Of a stretch of DNA of 64,000 bases, positions 25,111 through 34,883 are shown one piece after another. This stretch comes from Pasteurella skyensis (lineage in GTDB: Bacteria > Pseudomonadota > Gammaproteobacteria > Enterobacterales > Pasteurellaceae): NCBI RefSeq assembly GCF_013377295.1, contig NZ_CP016180.1, positions 2,046,001-2,110,000 of the forward strand, in the 5' to 3' direction. The notes beneath the pieces are model-generated. The model worked only from the letters and a program-made list of their open reading frames with translations, was not told the DNA's origin and made no database searches. Each line of letters opens with the position of its first letter. The stretch's first letter is position 1. The position numbers were made by a program, and so were the translations under genes.

Positions 25111-27204
25111 ATGAGTGATGAATTATTAGATGGCGTACCTTTAACTGCACTTTCTGGTGTAGGAGTTGTGATTGCAGAAAAGCTAAGTAAAATCGGAATA
25201 AACAACGTACAAGATCTCCTGTTTCACTTACCCTTTCGTTATGAAGATCGTACTCGAATTACCCCTATTTGTGATGCTCGCCCTGAAAGTTATGTAACAA
25301 TCGAAGGCTATGTTCAGTTGTCTGAAATTCAATTTGGACGACGTAGAATGTTGAATGTGGTGATTTCCGATAGTACAAGTAAAATAACATTAAAATTTTT
25401 TAATTTTAATGCAGGAATGAAAAACAGCTTATCTGTTGGAGCAAGGGTTAAAGCCTTTGGAGAAGTAAAACGAGGGCGTTTTATGGCAGAAATTCATCAT
25501 CCTGAATATCAAGTTATTCATAATAATCAAACGCTTACCCTTGCAGAAAGCTTAACCCCTGTGTACTCTACAACTGAAGGATTAAAGCAAAATTCACTGC
25601 GAAAACTAACAGATCAAGCTTTAGTTTTATTAGATCGTGTTACAGTGAACGAATTGTTACCTGATGAATTTAATCCTCATAAGTATAGCTTAAAAGAGGC
25701 ATTGAAATTATTACATCGTCCTCCTCCTGACATTTCAGCAGATATATTGGAGCAAGGGAATCATCCCGCTCAAAAACGCTTAATTTTTGAAGAATTACTG
25801 GCCCATAATTTGGCGATGCAACAGTGCAGAATCGGTATGCAACAGCATTTAGCTGAAACATTGATTTATCAAACTGATTTAAAAGCACTCTTTCTTGCCG
25901 CTTTACCATTCACACCTACCAATGCCCAAAATCGTGTAATGCAAGATATTGAACAAGATCTTGCTAAGCCACAACCAATGATGCGATTGGTGCAAGGGGA
26001 TGTAGGATCAGGTAAAACCTTAATCGCAGTCTTAACCGCTTTGCTCGCCATTGATAACGGCAAGCAGGTCGCATTGATGGCACCAACCGAAATTTTGGCA
26101 GAGCAACACAGTTTGAACTTTACGAATTGGCTAAATCCTTTTGGAATTAAAGTGGGCTGGCTTGCGGGTAAGGTAAAGGGAAAGGCTCGTAAAGCACAGC
26201 TAGAAGCGATTAAAAATAACGAAGTACAAATGATTATTGGCACTCACGCACTGTTTCAAGATGAAGTAGAGTTTGCCGATCTTAGCCTAGTCATTATTGA
26301 TGAACAGCACCGTTTTGGCGTACATCAGCGTCTGACACTACGCGAAAAAGGAACAAAAGAAATCAATGGGCAAGAGGTTTATCCACACCAATTGATTATG
26401 ACCGCTACTCCTATTCCTCGCACTCTTGCGATGACGGTATATGCTGATTTGGACACCTCAATTATTGATGAACTTCCCCCTGGTCGAACACCTATTACTA
26501 CTGTTGCTATTTCAGAAGATCGTCGAGATGAAGTGGTAAAACGTGTGTATCAAGCCTGTAAAAATGAAAAGCGTCAAGCCTATTGGGTTTGCACCTTAAT
26601 TGATGAATCAGAAGTATTAGAAGCTCAAGCGGCGGAATCTATTGCTGAAGATTTATGTCGTGCATTACCTGATCTCCGTGTTGGTTTAGTACACGGACGA
26701 ATGAAACCTCAAGAAAAACAAGTGATTATGATGGAGTTTAAGCAAGCAAATTTAGATTTACTTGTTGCCACAACGGTAATAGAAGTAGGAGTTGATGTAC
26801 CTAACGCAAGTTTAATGATTATTGAAAACTCAGAGCGTTTAGGTTTGGCACAGTTGCATCAATTACGAGGTAGGGTAGGACGTGGAGCAACGGCTTCTCA
26901 CTGTGTTTTAATGTATAAACCACCTTTGGGTAAAATTTCTCAAAAACGTTTACAAATTTTAAGAGACAGTCAAGACGGTTTTGTGATTGCAGAAAAAGAT
27001 CTTGAAATTAGAGGAGCAGGAGAAGTATTAGGGACAAAACAAACTGGAATGGCAGAATTTAAAATTGCCAACTTAATGCGAGATAGAAAAATGATACCTT
27101 TAGTACAAAACTATGCTAAACAGTTAATTTTAAACTATCCTGATACTTCACAAAAACTGATTGATCGCTGGCTTGATAAGCGTATTGCGTATGTAAACGC
27201 CTAA
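25111..27204 (+). CDS. recG: ATP-dependent DNA helicase RecG
   Basis: 697 residues, the normal length. The N-terminal wedge (OB-fold) domain is followed by helicase motifs: Walker A GDVGSGKT, DExH box IIDEQHRFGVHQR, motif III TATPIPRTLAMT and motif VI QLRGRVGRG. RecG reverses stalled forks and moves branched DNA. The ATG has no strong ribosome-binding site, but MSDELLDGVPLTALSGVG is the typical N-terminus. An uptake signal variant lies just upstream (25027) and another pair just downstream. Confidence 0.96.
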   Translation: MSDELLDGVPLTALSGVGVVIAEKLSKIGINNVQDLLFHLPFRYEDRTRITPICDARPESYVTIEGYVQLSEIQFGRRRMLNVVISDSTSKITLKFFNFNAGMKNSLSVGARVKAFGEVKRGRFMAEIHHPEYQVIHNNQTLTLAESLTPVYSTTEGLKQNSLRKLTDQALVLLDRVTVNELLPDEFNPHKYSLKEALKLLHRPPPDISADILEQGNHPAQKRLIFEELLAHNLAMQQCRIGMQQHLAETLIYQTDLKALFLAALPFTPTNAQNRVMQDIEQDLAKPQPMMRLVQGDVGSGKTLIAVLTALLAIDNGKQVALMAPTEILAEQHSLNFTNWLNPFGIKVGWLAGKVKGKARKAQLEAIKNNEVQMIIGTHALFQDEVEFADLSLVIIDEQHRFGVHQRLTLREKGTKEINGQEVYPHQLIMTATPIPRTLAMTVYADLDTSIIDELPPGRTPITTVAISEDRRDEVVKRVYQACKNEKRQAYWVCTLIDESEVLEAQAAESIAEDLCRALPDLRVGLVHGRMKPQEKQVIMMEFKQANLDLLVATTVIEVGVDVPNASLMIIENSERLGLAQLHQLRGRVGRGATASHCVLMYKPPLGKISQKRLQILRDSQDGFVIAEKDLEIRGAGEVLGTKQTGMAEFKIANLMRDRKMIPLVQNYAKQLILNYPDTSQKLIDRWLDKRIAYVNA

Positions 27205-27402
27205 GCGGTAAGATTGATATAAAATCTATCCATATGTATGAATCTTTTAGGTTTCACACTAATTTGTAAATTTTGATCAGAATGTTACCGCTTGTATGGG
27301 AGTATTAAACCATAGAAAACAAAAAAGGCTAATTCCAATGTATGAAATTAACCTTTTGATACTCTAGCCTTAAATTAAGATGTTATTAAAATAAGTTCAC
27401 CA

Positions 27403-29805
27403 TTAAAACTTATATTCTACTGATACCGACATATTTCTACCAGGTGCATAATAACGCTCTAATCCTTTACCACTAAAGTCTACCGAATTACTTCTTGAAC
27501 CTAATGGATTGATACCACGTAATGAGTCCCAGTGTTGATACTTAGTATTAAACAAGTTGTATATACCACCTCTTAAAGTTAGGTTTTGTATTGGCTTATA
27601 ATAACCAAATATATCCAACATTACTGCAGATTTATTTAAATACTTATAAGTATGGTTTTTAGTATAAGACTCTTTTTTAACACAACCAGATTTTTGTACA
27701 AGAGTGCGTTTCCAGTCTTTATCCCACTCATATTCACTGACTATCCCCATTTTCACACAGTGTGAATGTTCTTTCTTTACTTGGGCATCTTTGGCTTTTT
27801 TAGCACCTAAATAGCTTAAACGACTAGCAATCCCCCAAATACCTGCTGGTTGATCATAGTCTAACCCAATCACTGCCTTAAGTGGCTGAATTGACATTAA
27901 ACTTGCACCATTATTCACTTTGCCTCTGGTATAACCTAAAGACCCTAATAATTTCCAGCCTTCAGAAATAGGCAATACCTGATCCAAATCTAACTGTTTG
28001 GTTAATTCAAGCCCATAAATACGAGCCTTATTATGATTAACAGATTGATAAGCAGGTTTTTGATATGCTAATTGCCCGAAAGTTTCATCTTTAAAGCTCA
28101 GTTCTTCATCAATAAAATCTTTATAATGGTTATAAAAGACAGTGGTTTTTGTACTACCTAAACGCCCTTTGCCCATTAAGGAGAGGGTTTGACTGATACT
28201 ATGTTCTGCTTTTAAATTAGGATTAGGTTCCCAATTGCCTAAGCCACTGGGCCAGCTAAAATACATTTCCGAATTAGTTGGAACACGAAAACCAGAACCA
28301 ACTTGATAACCTAGTCCCCAGTTATCATTTAGTTGTGCATTTAACCCTATCACAGCCCCCCAATTTTTAAAGACTCGATCATCAGGGATTGGATTTAAAC
28401 ACAATCCACCACAAGGCGCATTTGGCGCTTTAACAGAGATCGTGGTTTGATCATAACGTACGCCAAATTTACTCGAAAACGTCTCATTCCATCTTACTAT
28501 ATCTTGTAATGAAGCAGTTATTTTTTTGGTATTTGTGGGCGATTGAATAGTACTTAATAATGGTGTGCAATTACGAACACCATTTTTTGGAAAACAATTC
28601 ATATCATTGTTTAATACTTCAAAGTAACGCTTACTTGTGGCAGTTTTAAAGGATAATTGATGTTCACCCCAATGTGTTGTCAATGGTTGTGAATCAAGGT
28701 TTAACGATAATTGCTTCAAATCACCATTGAAATAACGGTTTTTAATTTGCCAAGGGTTTGGATCCCACCCAAGTGACTTACTGTCTGGATAAGTAGGAGA
28801 AAGGTAACTGTACTCTGATGTAATTGCAATGAGGTTACTGCGATGATGGCTATAATCAAGTTTGACAGAGGATAAATAATCAGAGTCAGGTGTCCATTCA
28901 TAGTAAAGATTACGAGTATCAAATTGATTTAAATCCCTTGCGTTTTTCTTAGCACCAATACTATATTTTATAAGTAAATAAGAGTAAGAATCTGATTTTT
29001 CCTCAGTTAGCACATTTTTATTTTGACGAGTGATTGCAATACCAATGTGATGATACGGATTAAGATGATAGTTCAATTTAAACAAATAATTATTGTTATT
29101 ATGCTCCGCAGGATTTGGTACCTCTCGAGATGCACCAAAAACACGCTTATCTCCTTTTCCTGCACTTTTCAGTTCGTGACCTTGACGATATGAAAGTACA
29201 CCCATTGCATCAAAATGTTCACCAATATAACCTAAACCTAAGGTTGCAAAGGTTTCTTCATTTTTACTTGCATAGCCTGTACGAACAAGCCCTCCAACGG
29301 TTTTTCCTTTGGTAACAAGATCATTCACTTCCAGCGAGCGATAATTCACACTTCCACCTAATGAACCACTGCCACCGTTAAAACTATCTGCCCCTTTTAC
29401 AATCTCAATATTACTCGCAACCTCTGGATCAATAGAGAGGCGAGAGCTATTATAATTACTATAAAGCGCATAAAGAGAGTTTTCTTCAAAGCTAGGAATA
29501 TCAACACCATCAAAGGTAATACCTACACGGTTGGCTTCTACCCCACGCATTGAAAATCCTTTTTGATTACGGCCACTATCCGCCAAACCTAAATCAAGAG
29601 AATAACGGACTAAATCTCTGTTGGAATGAACCAACTCATCATTAAGATTTTGACGAGTTTTGATCTCTGTTGTAATGGACTTACTATGATGATCCTCTAC
29701 AACAATAACCCCTAAAGTGCTAACATCCGCAGGTTCTGCCAATGCAACCTGCCCAATACCCAAAATAGCAATAAGGTAACTGTTTACCCAATATTTTCCC
29801 TGCAT
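27403..29805 (-). CDS. TonB-dependent receptor, heme/hemoglobin/transferrin type
   Basis: An 800-residue outer-membrane receptor. A signal peptide is cleaved after about residue 23 (ALA/EPAD). A TonB box-like stretch and a plug domain (FSMRGVEANRVGITFDGVDIP, then IEIVKGADSFNGGSGSLGG) are followed by a 22-strand barrel with the typical GSGFRVPTNSEMYF and NPNLKAEHS signatures and a terminal aromatic VSVEYKF. The family includes hemoglobin, heme and transferrin receptors. Two cysteine-rich loops are present (CGGLCLNP; NCFPKNGVRNCTP). The ligand is not known. It is monocistronic, with a Fur-like box upstream. Confidence 0.88.
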   Translation of the reverse strand: MQGKYWVNSYLIAILGIGQVALAEPADVSTLGVIVVEDHHSKSITTEIKTRQNLNDELVHSNRDLVRYSLDLGLADSGRNQKGFSMRGVEANRVGITFDGVDIPSFEENSLYALYSNYNSSRLSIDPEVASNIEIVKGADSFNGGSGSLGGSVNYRSLEVNDLVTKGKTVGGLVRTGYASKNEETFATLGLGYIGEHFDAMGVLSYRQGHELKSAGKGDKRVFGASREVPNPAEHNNNNYLFKLNYHLNPYHHIGIAITRQNKNVLTEEKSDSYSYLLIKYSIGAKKNARDLNQFDTRNLYYEWTPDSDYLSSVKLDYSHHRSNLIAITSEYSYLSPTYPDSKSLGWDPNPWQIKNRYFNGDLKQLSLNLDSQPLTTHWGEHQLSFKTATSKRYFEVLNNDMNCFPKNGVRNCTPLLSTIQSPTNTKKITASLQDIVRWNETFSSKFGVRYDQTTISVKAPNAPCGGLCLNPIPDDRVFKNWGAVIGLNAQLNDNWGLGYQVGSGFRVPTNSEMYFSWPSGLGNWEPNPNLKAEHSISQTLSLMGKGRLGSTKTTVFYNHYKDFIDEELSFKDETFGQLAYQKPAYQSVNHNKARIYGLELTKQLDLDQVLPISEGWKLLGSLGYTRGKVNNGASLMSIQPLKAVIGLDYDQPAGIWGIASRLSYLGAKKAKDAQVKKEHSHCVKMGIVSEYEWDKDWKRTLVQKSGCVKKESYTKNHTYKYLNKSAVMLDIFGYYKPIQNLTLRGGIYNLFNTKYQHWDSLRGINPLGSRSNSVDFSGKGLERYYAPGRNMSVSVEYKF

Positions 29806-29846
29806 TTTTTGTTTTCCATAACAAAGTAAAAAGAATCGGTATTCTT

Positions 29847-29865
29847 AATCAAAATCATTATTATT
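29847..29865 (-). promoter_or_regulatory. candidate Fur box of the TonB receptor gene
   Basis: On the minus strand AATAATAATGATTTTGATT reads as three NAT-A/T-AT hexamers, a common way Fur sites appear. It stands about 40 bp upstream of the receptor start, where a repressor would block transcription under iron-replete conditions. Confidence 0.5.
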
Positions 29866-30012
29866 TCAATATAATTTAATGATCTTTATACAAAAATGAT
29901 GTGATTGATAAATTTTATAGCAAAAATTGTTTATAAGTTAGTAAGTTATTTAATTTGCAAAAAATTAAAATAATGTGACCGCTTATATGAGAGGATTGAG
30001 ATCTAAAAAACA

Positions 30013-30040
30013 AAAAAGGCTTGGAATCCCAAGCCTTTTT
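30013..30040 (-). terminator. terminator of the rpsP-rimM-trmD-rplS operon
   Basis: The 12-bp perfect stem AAAAAGGCTTGG (30013-30024) / CCAAGCCTTTTT (30029-30040) has a 4-nt loop, with a T-run on the minus strand behind rplS. Confidence 0.9.
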
Positions 30041-30061
30041 ATATTTCGCATTAAGCAAAAA

Positions 30062-30415
30062 TTATTTTTTACCCAAACGCTCTTTAATACGAGCAGAACG
30101 ACCACTACGCTCACGTAAGTAGTAGATCTTCGCTTGACGTACATCACCTTTACGTTTAACAGCGATGCTGTCAATTACAGGTGAGTGAGTTTGGAATACA
30201 CGTTCAACACCTACGCCATTTGAAATTTTGCGTAGTGTGAATGCTGAATGCAAGCCACGGTTACGAATTGCAATAACCACGCCTTCGAACGCTTGCAGAC
30301 GGCTTTTACTACCTTCTTTAACCCATACCTTAACTTCTAATGTGTCACCCGGACGGAAGCTAGGTAAGTCTTTCTTTAACTGTTCTTCTTCAATTTGTTT
30401 AATGATGTTACTCAT
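30062..30415 (-). CDS. rplS: 50S ribosomal protein L19
   Basis: 117 residues, typical in length. Motifs are [32 protein letters not shown] and [19 protein letters not shown]. It is the last gene of the conserved rpsP-rimM-trmD-rplS operon, starting 37 bp after trmD. L19 sits at the subunit interface of the ribosome. Confidence 0.97.
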   Translation of the reverse strand: MSNIIKQIEEEQLKKDLPSFRPGDTLEVKVWVKEGSKSRLQAFEGVVIAIRNRGLHSAFTLRKISNGVGVERVFQTHSPVIDSIAVKRKGDVRQAKIYYLRERSGRSARIKERLGKK

Positions 30416-30452
30416 AATAATAAACCTTATATAATTCTAGAAATAACTGAAT

Positions 30453-31205
30453 CTATGTATAACGCTGTTTAATTTTCTTTAACAACGTCGCTTGTTCGTC
30501 AGTCAGAGCTAGATCGTCTAATAGCTCAGGGCGTCTTAACCACGTTCGTTCAAGGGATTGTTCTAATCGCCATTTACGAATATTTTCGTGATGTCCAGAC
30601 ATCAACACTTCGGGTACGGGTTCACCATCAAGCACTTCAGGGCGAGTATAATGTGGGCAATCTAATAATCCTGTTGCAAAAGAATCTTCTTCTGCGGAAG
30701 CTTGTTTGCCTAATACCTTAGGAATAAATCTTGCAACAGCATCAATTAATGTCATTGCAGGAAGTTCCCCTCCTGTTAAAACGTAATCTCCAATTGACCA
30801 TTCTTCATCAACTTCCGCTTGAATTAAGCGTTCATCAATGCCTTCATAGCGACCACAAACTAAAATCATTTTTTGGTTTGTTGCTAAGGTTTTTACACCT
30901 TGCTGATCAAGTTTACGTCCTTGCGGTGAAAGGTAAATTACCTTTACTTCCGCTGTTTCATCTTCGCTTAATGCAGCACTTTTCGCTGCGTGAATTGCAT
31001 CTCGCAACGGCTGCACCATCATTAACATACCTGGTCCACCACCATAAGGGCGATCATCGACCGTATTATGCTTATCAAAGGTAAAATCACGAGGATTCCA
31101 ACATTGAATTTGCAAAAGATTGTGCTTTACGGCTCTTCCTGTTACGCCATATTCCGTAATTGCTTTAAACATTTCAGGAAATAAGCTAATAATTCCTATC
31201 CACAT
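30453..31205 (-). CDS. trmD: tRNA (guanine-N1-)-methyltransferase TrmD
   Basis: A 250-residue SPOUT-class enzyme that makes m1G37 in tRNAs and so prevents frameshifting. Motifs are [36 protein letters not shown] and the knot segment [16 protein letters not shown]. It is normal in length and sits between rimM and rplS as in nearly all proteobacteria. Confidence 0.97.
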   Translation of the reverse strand: MWIGIISLFPEMFKAITEYGVTGRAVKHNLLQIQCWNPRDFTFDKHNTVDDRPYGGGPGMLMMVQPLRDAIHAAKSAALSEDETAEVKVIYLSPQGRKLDQQGVKTLATNQKMILVCGRYEGIDERLIQAEVDEEWSIGDYVLTGGELPAMTLIDAVARFIPKVLGKQASAEEDSFATGLLDCPHYTRPEVLDGEPVPEVLMSGHHENIRKWRLEQSLERTWLRRPELLDDLALTDEQATLLKKIKQRYT

Positions 31206-31242
31206 AATAAGCTCTTTTGATTACGGTTATGCATACCTGAGG

Positions 31243-31770
31243 TTAGAAACCTGCGTCCCACTCCACTTCAATAATTTTAGTGGTGAGATCGACTCTTTTA
31301 ACTACTTGTTCGTATAAAAACGGAATTAACCGCTCTTGTTTTCCGAAAGCATCTTTACTTTTAGCTTTAACAACTAAAACATCGTTTGAACCTGTTTCCA
31401 TTATCTCAGCCACTGTACCCATTTGATAGTCAGAGGTGTTAACAACCTCACAACCAATTAAATCGTGCCAATAAAAATCGTCTTCTTCTAATTGAGGAAA
31501 GACACTTAAATCCACACCAATTTCTGCATTGGTAAGTAGCTGAGCAGATTCACGTTCTTCTGTACCTTTTAGTTTCACAATTAAATCATTTTTGTGATAA
31601 CGCCAGCTTTCAAGTTCGACTGGTTGCCATTGTTCTTTAACTTTTAAAAACCAAGGTTGATAGTCAAAAATACTTTCTTGTTGTTCTGTTGATGAATAAA
31701 GGCGTAACCAGCCACGGATACCATAGGTTGACCCTAATTTTCCTACCGCTGTAATTTTTTGTTCGCTCAT
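31243..31770 (-). CDS. rimM: 16S rRNA processing protein RimM
   Basis: About 175 residues from ATG 31770, chosen over GTG 31779 because AGGTGG stands directly before it. The N-terminal RimM domain ([18 protein letters not shown]) is joined to a PRC-barrel domain ([17 protein letters not shown], then [15 protein letters not shown]). RimM helps mature the 30S head and binds S19. It lies between rpsP and trmD. Confidence 0.95.
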   Translation of the reverse strand: MSEQKITAVGKLGSTYGIRGWLRLYSSTEQQESIFDYQPWFLKVKEQWQPVELESWRYHKNDLIVKLKGTEERESAQLLTNAEIGVDLSVFPQLEEDDFYWHDLIGCEVVNTSDYQMGTVAEIMETGSNDVLVVKAKSKDAFGKQERLIPFLYEQVVKRVDLTTKIIEVEWDAGF

Positions 31771-31801
31771 TCTATCCACCTACATTTAATAAAATTGTGA
31801 A

Positions 31802-32050
31802 TTAAGCTTCTTTACGTGCTTCTTTCACTAAAGTTGCAACACGTGTTGAAAGTGAAGCACCTTTAGCAGCCCACGCATCTACGCCTTCAACATTCACGCG
31901 TAAACGCTCTGCTTTACCAGCTGCCATTGGGTTGAAAAAACCTAAACTTTCAATAAAACGACCGTCACGTGCACGACGGCTGTCCGCTGCAACGATTTGA
32001 TAAAATGGGCGTTTTTTAGATCCGCCACGAGATAAACGAATGGTTACCAT
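31802..32050 (-). CDS. rpsP: 30S ribosomal protein S16
   Basis: 82 residues, normal in length. It starts [20 protein letters not shown] and contains [20 protein letters not shown], the standard S16 sequence. It is the first gene of the operon, behind the promoter at 32146-32173. Confidence 0.97.
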   Translation of the reverse strand: MVTIRLSRGGSKKRPFYQIVAADSRRARDGRFIESLGFFNPMAAGKAERLRVNVEGVDAWAAKGASLSTRVATLVKEARKEA

Positions 32051-32145
32051 AACCTTCCTCTAAATAATTGATAGTAAAAAGAAACCCTCGTTCGAGGTGA
32101 GGGCGTGTATTTTGCTTGTCTAAAAAATAGAAAACAAGCGGTGAG

Positions 32146-32173
32146 ATTATAAGGATTTTTTGCAAAAAAGCAA
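32146..32173 (-). promoter_or_regulatory. predicted sigma-70 promoter of the rpsP operon
   Basis: On the minus strand TTGCTT (32173-32168) and TATAAT (32151-32146) are 16 bp apart, about 95 bp upstream of rpsP. An uptake signal core (ACAAGCGGT, 32134-32142) lies at or just after the expected transcription start. Confidence 0.6.
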
Positions 32174-32260
32174 GGAATATAAATGCAGCAAGCGCCTCCC
32201 AACCACAAAAAACCTTACTCGTTTTGTCACTTTTGAATAATTTTGATTTAAAAATAAAAA

Positions 32261-32291
32261 ATAGCCGTTCAATTTATACTTGAAAGGCTAT
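32261..32291 (-). terminator. terminator of the aga operon
   Basis: Nested arms ATAGCC/GGCTAT and TTCAA/TTGAA form a hairpin, with a T-run on the minus strand. It lies 16 bp after the agaA stop. Confidence 0.8.
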
Positions 32292-32306
32292 CTTTTTATG
32301 CTAAAT

Positions 32307-33422
32307 TTAATTTGGCAATTCTTGTAAACTTAATTCATCATCTAAGTACAAAATATCACGCATTTCTCGGTTAATAATAGTGGCTAAATCTTCTCGACCA
32401 ATATGTTTAGCTGGAGTAGTTATTGCCATTGTTAAAACATCAACTACACTTGCTTGCATAAATTTTAGTGCGTTTTTCACATTTTCTTCCATTGTGACGT
32501 GTGCACCTGCGAGTGAACCATTTTCATTCACTAATTTATTACCTTGTACAAACACTTTTTGTCCCATTAGATCAAAAGATTCAATGCCTTCTACACCGAT
32601 AGTGTGCATACTGTCAGTCACAAGGTGTAAACGATCTTTTCCAAGCAATTTATAAGCCGTTTTTAATGAGAATGGATCACTGTGAATACCATCCACGATC
32701 ACGCCACAATATAAGCCTAATGTGCACGCTGTACCAATTACGGCGGGCTCTCTGCCTTGAAGTGGGGGCATTGCATTATATAAATGCGTTACTCCACTTA
32801 ACCCCATACTATATGCACGCAATATATCTTCTTTTTGTGCCATTGTATGACCTGCATTGACTTTGAAACCGTGATCAACAAGATGCTTGATAAAGTCAGC
32901 AGGGACTTGTTCTGGTGCAACAGTGACTAGGCTATTACCTAACCCTTCTTTTGCATAACGATCGTAGTCTTCTTTAGTCGGTTTGCGAATATAAGCAGGT
33001 TGGTGCGTCCCTTTTTTCTCTAAGCTGATAAAAGGACCTTCAAAATGTCCACCGATTAAGCCGTGTAAATTTTGTTTAATCCCTTCTTGAATAGCGGTCA
33101 AACCTTGCTCTAATTTTTCAGGGGTGTCTGTGATAAAAGTGGGTAATATAGCCACTGTACCAAATTTACGGTGTGCTGCTATAATTGTTTTTAAACCTTC
33201 AATATTTGGCTCATCATTAAATAGTACGCCACCGCCACCATTTGCTTGTAATTCAACATAACCAGGTGTAAGAATTCCGCCTTTTAGTTGAATAACTTTA
33301 GCATCTTGAGGAACGTTTTCATTAGGTATAACAGCAATAGTGCGATCACCTTCTACCGCCAAACTATGCCCATATAATAAGTTGTTGCCATCAAATATGG
33401 CTGCATTTTGATAGTAAATCAT
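32307..33422 (-). CDS. agaA: N-acetylgalactosamine-6-phosphate deacetylase (NagA/AgaA family)
   Basis: A 371-residue amidohydrolase. Motifs are GGHFEGPFISLEKKGTH (metal-ligand glutamate), VNAGHTMA, THLYNAMPPLQGREP, VDGIHSD and VTDSMHTIG. It removes acetyl from amino-sugar 6-phosphates. By sequence alone NagA (GlcNAc-6-P) and AgaA (GalNAc-6-P) cannot be separated. It is the last gene of an aga cluster with AgaS, KbaZ and AgaVWEF-type PTS genes, so AgaA is the better call. It follows the EIIA gene by 18 bp. Confidence 0.82.
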   Translation of the reverse strand: MIYYQNAAIFDGNNLLYGHSLAVEGDRTIAVIPNENVPQDAKVIQLKGGILTPGYVELQANGGGGVLFNDEPNIEGLKTIIAAHRKFGTVAILPTFITDTPEKLEQGLTAIQEGIKQNLHGLIGGHFEGPFISLEKKGTHQPAYIRKPTKEDYDRYAKEGLGNSLVTVAPEQVPADFIKHLVDHGFKVNAGHTMAQKEDILRAYSMGLSGVTHLYNAMPPLQGREPAVIGTACTLGLYCGVIVDGIHSDPFSLKTAYKLLGKDRLHLVTDSMHTIGVEGIESFDLMGQKVFVQGNKLVNENGSLAGAHVTMEENVKNALKFMQASVVDVLTMAITTPAKHIGREDLATIINREMRDILYLDDELSLQELPN

Positions 33423-33440
33423 TATTTTTCCATCCGTTAG

Positions 33441-33869
33441 TTAAATACCGTCATCATCAGTTTGATTATTTTGATTGTTGCTCATTTGTAGTGCAAAACT
33501 TGTTATTCCTTGGCGAGCACTATCAATAAGCGTGTTGATACTATCACTTAAATTATCATAATCATCCCTTTCTAGGCAAGCTTCAATTAACATTTGTGCT
33601 GTTGTGCCAGTCACAACTTCACAATTTTTTCGTTGAGCAGCAATCATTGAAGCTTGTCTGAATGGTGTTCCTCCTAGAATATCTGTGAAGAAAATTAATT
33701 TTTCACAATTTAATTCTTCAATGGCTTGCTTGAGTAATACACCAAAATCACAACTTCCATCAAAATCTACTGCTTTATAATTTTCTTGCTCACCTGCAAC
33801 TAATTCTAATGTTGAAGTAATCCCTGTTGCAAAATGCCCGTGTCCACAAACAATAATACCGATTGTCAT
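33441..33869 (-). CDS. agaF: PTS enzyme IIA, mannose/N-acetylgalactosamine type
   Basis: A 142-residue cytoplasmic protein of the EIIA-Man fold. The phosphorylated histidine is probably His10 in MTIGIIVCGHGHFATG. The segment IFFTDILGGTPFRQA is characteristic of the family. It passes phosphate to the IIB protein (AgaV). A hairpin at 33911-33949 separates it from the IID gene, so it may be expressed at a different level from the membrane subunits. Confidence 0.88.
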   Translation of the reverse strand: MTIGIIVCGHGHFATGITSTLELVAGEQENYKAVDFDGSCDFGVLLKQAIEELNCEKLIFFTDILGGTPFRQASMIAAQRKNCEVVTGTTAQMLIEACLERDDYDNLSDSINTLIDSARQGITSFALQMSNNQNNQTDDDGI

Positions 33870-33910
33870 ATTCTGCTCCCGTAATAAAAAGTTTATTTTG
33901 TTTAAAATTG

Positions 33911-33949
33911 AAAAAGGGGAAAAAGATTCTCATCATTTACCCCTTTTTT
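33911..33949 (-). promoter_or_regulatory. intra-operon hairpin between agaE and agaF
   Basis: AAAAAGGGG (33911-33919) pairs with CCCCTTTTT (33940-33948), with a T-run on the minus strand. It looks like a partial terminator inside the operon. No promoter is obvious before agaF. Confidence 0.6.
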
Positions 33950-33967
33950 ATTACTTACTCGCTAAGA

Positions 33968-34882
33968 TTAACTCATACGTGTTGCTAACACTGCTGGGTC
34001 GATAATATCAACACCAAACATCATTTTCACTAACACTGGAATTAAGGTACAAACTAGACCAAAGATTACAGTAAACATTACTAAGCGTAATGCACTATCC
34101 CCTTTCTTAATACGCCATAAAATCATTAGTGTCCATAATAATGGTAATAATTTAGGCATAATTGGATCAATTAAGTCACCTTGTAAAGTATATATATAAG
34201 GTTTTTCAACCCCTGGTACATGGCGAATCATTTGTAATCCAGCTTCTAAGCGAACATAACTTGCAGTCATCGCACCGATTACAGTTAACCCCACAATGGA
34301 TGCGGCGTGACCAAGCCGTTTGGTTTGCTCTTTGAGGTTAGCAATGGCTGAAACCCCCATTTTATAACCATAGCTCGCTAAACCGAAACGTAAACCGAAG
34401 TGTACAAGGTTAAATGCCACTAAGAAGAAAATAGGACCAAGCCAAGAACCATTTAGTGAGAAGGAAGCCCCCACACCACCACAGATAGAAAGTAAGGTTA
34501 GCCAGAATACCGCATCACCGATACCACCACCTGGTCCCATTGTTGAGATTTTAATTGCACGAATCGTTGAAACACGTTCTTTTGATTCTTCCATTGCAAG
34601 TACAAGACCAGAAATAAATGTTACTAAGAATGGGTGAGTATTAAAGAACTCAAGGTGCATTCCCATTGATTTTTTCAAGTCTTCTTCATTTTTATGAATT
34701 TTGCGTAAACTTGGTAAAATAGTATATAACCAACCATTTGCTTGCATACGCTCATAGTTAAAACTTGCTTGTAAGAATAGTGAACGCCAAGCCATTTTAG
34801 AAATATCTTTGTTAGTAATGACTTTTTGTTTAGTTTGATCTTCATAAACATCTGGATCAACAGTTTTATTCATCTCTGTCAT
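33968..34882 (-). CDS. agaE: PTS enzyme IID, N-acetylgalactosamine type
   Basis: 304 residues from ATG 34882, chosen because a GAGGGAA ribosome-binding site stands before it; the frame itself is open further into agaW. The N-terminal half is cytoplasmic and typical of IID (MAWRSLFLQASFNYERMQ, then MGPGGGIGDAVFWLTLL). The C-terminal half has several membrane segments. With AgaW it forms the membrane channel that brings in GalNAc or galactosamine. Its start lies 1 bp after the agaW stop. Confidence 0.88.
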   Translation of the reverse strand: MTEMNKTVDPDVYEDQTKQKVITNKDISKMAWRSLFLQASFNYERMQANGWLYTILPSLRKIHKNEEDLKKSMGMHLEFFNTHPFLVTFISGLVLAMEESKERVSTIRAIKISTMGPGGGIGDAVFWLTLLSICGGVGASFSLNGSWLGPIFFLVAFNLVHFGLRFGLASYGYKMGVSAIANLKEQTKRLGHAASIVGLTVIGAMTASYVRLEAGLQMIRHVPGVEKPYIYTLQGDLIDPIMPKLLPLLWTLMILWRIKKGDSALRLVMFTVIFGLVCTLIPVLVKMMFGVDIIDPAVLATRMS

Positions 34883-34883
34883 C

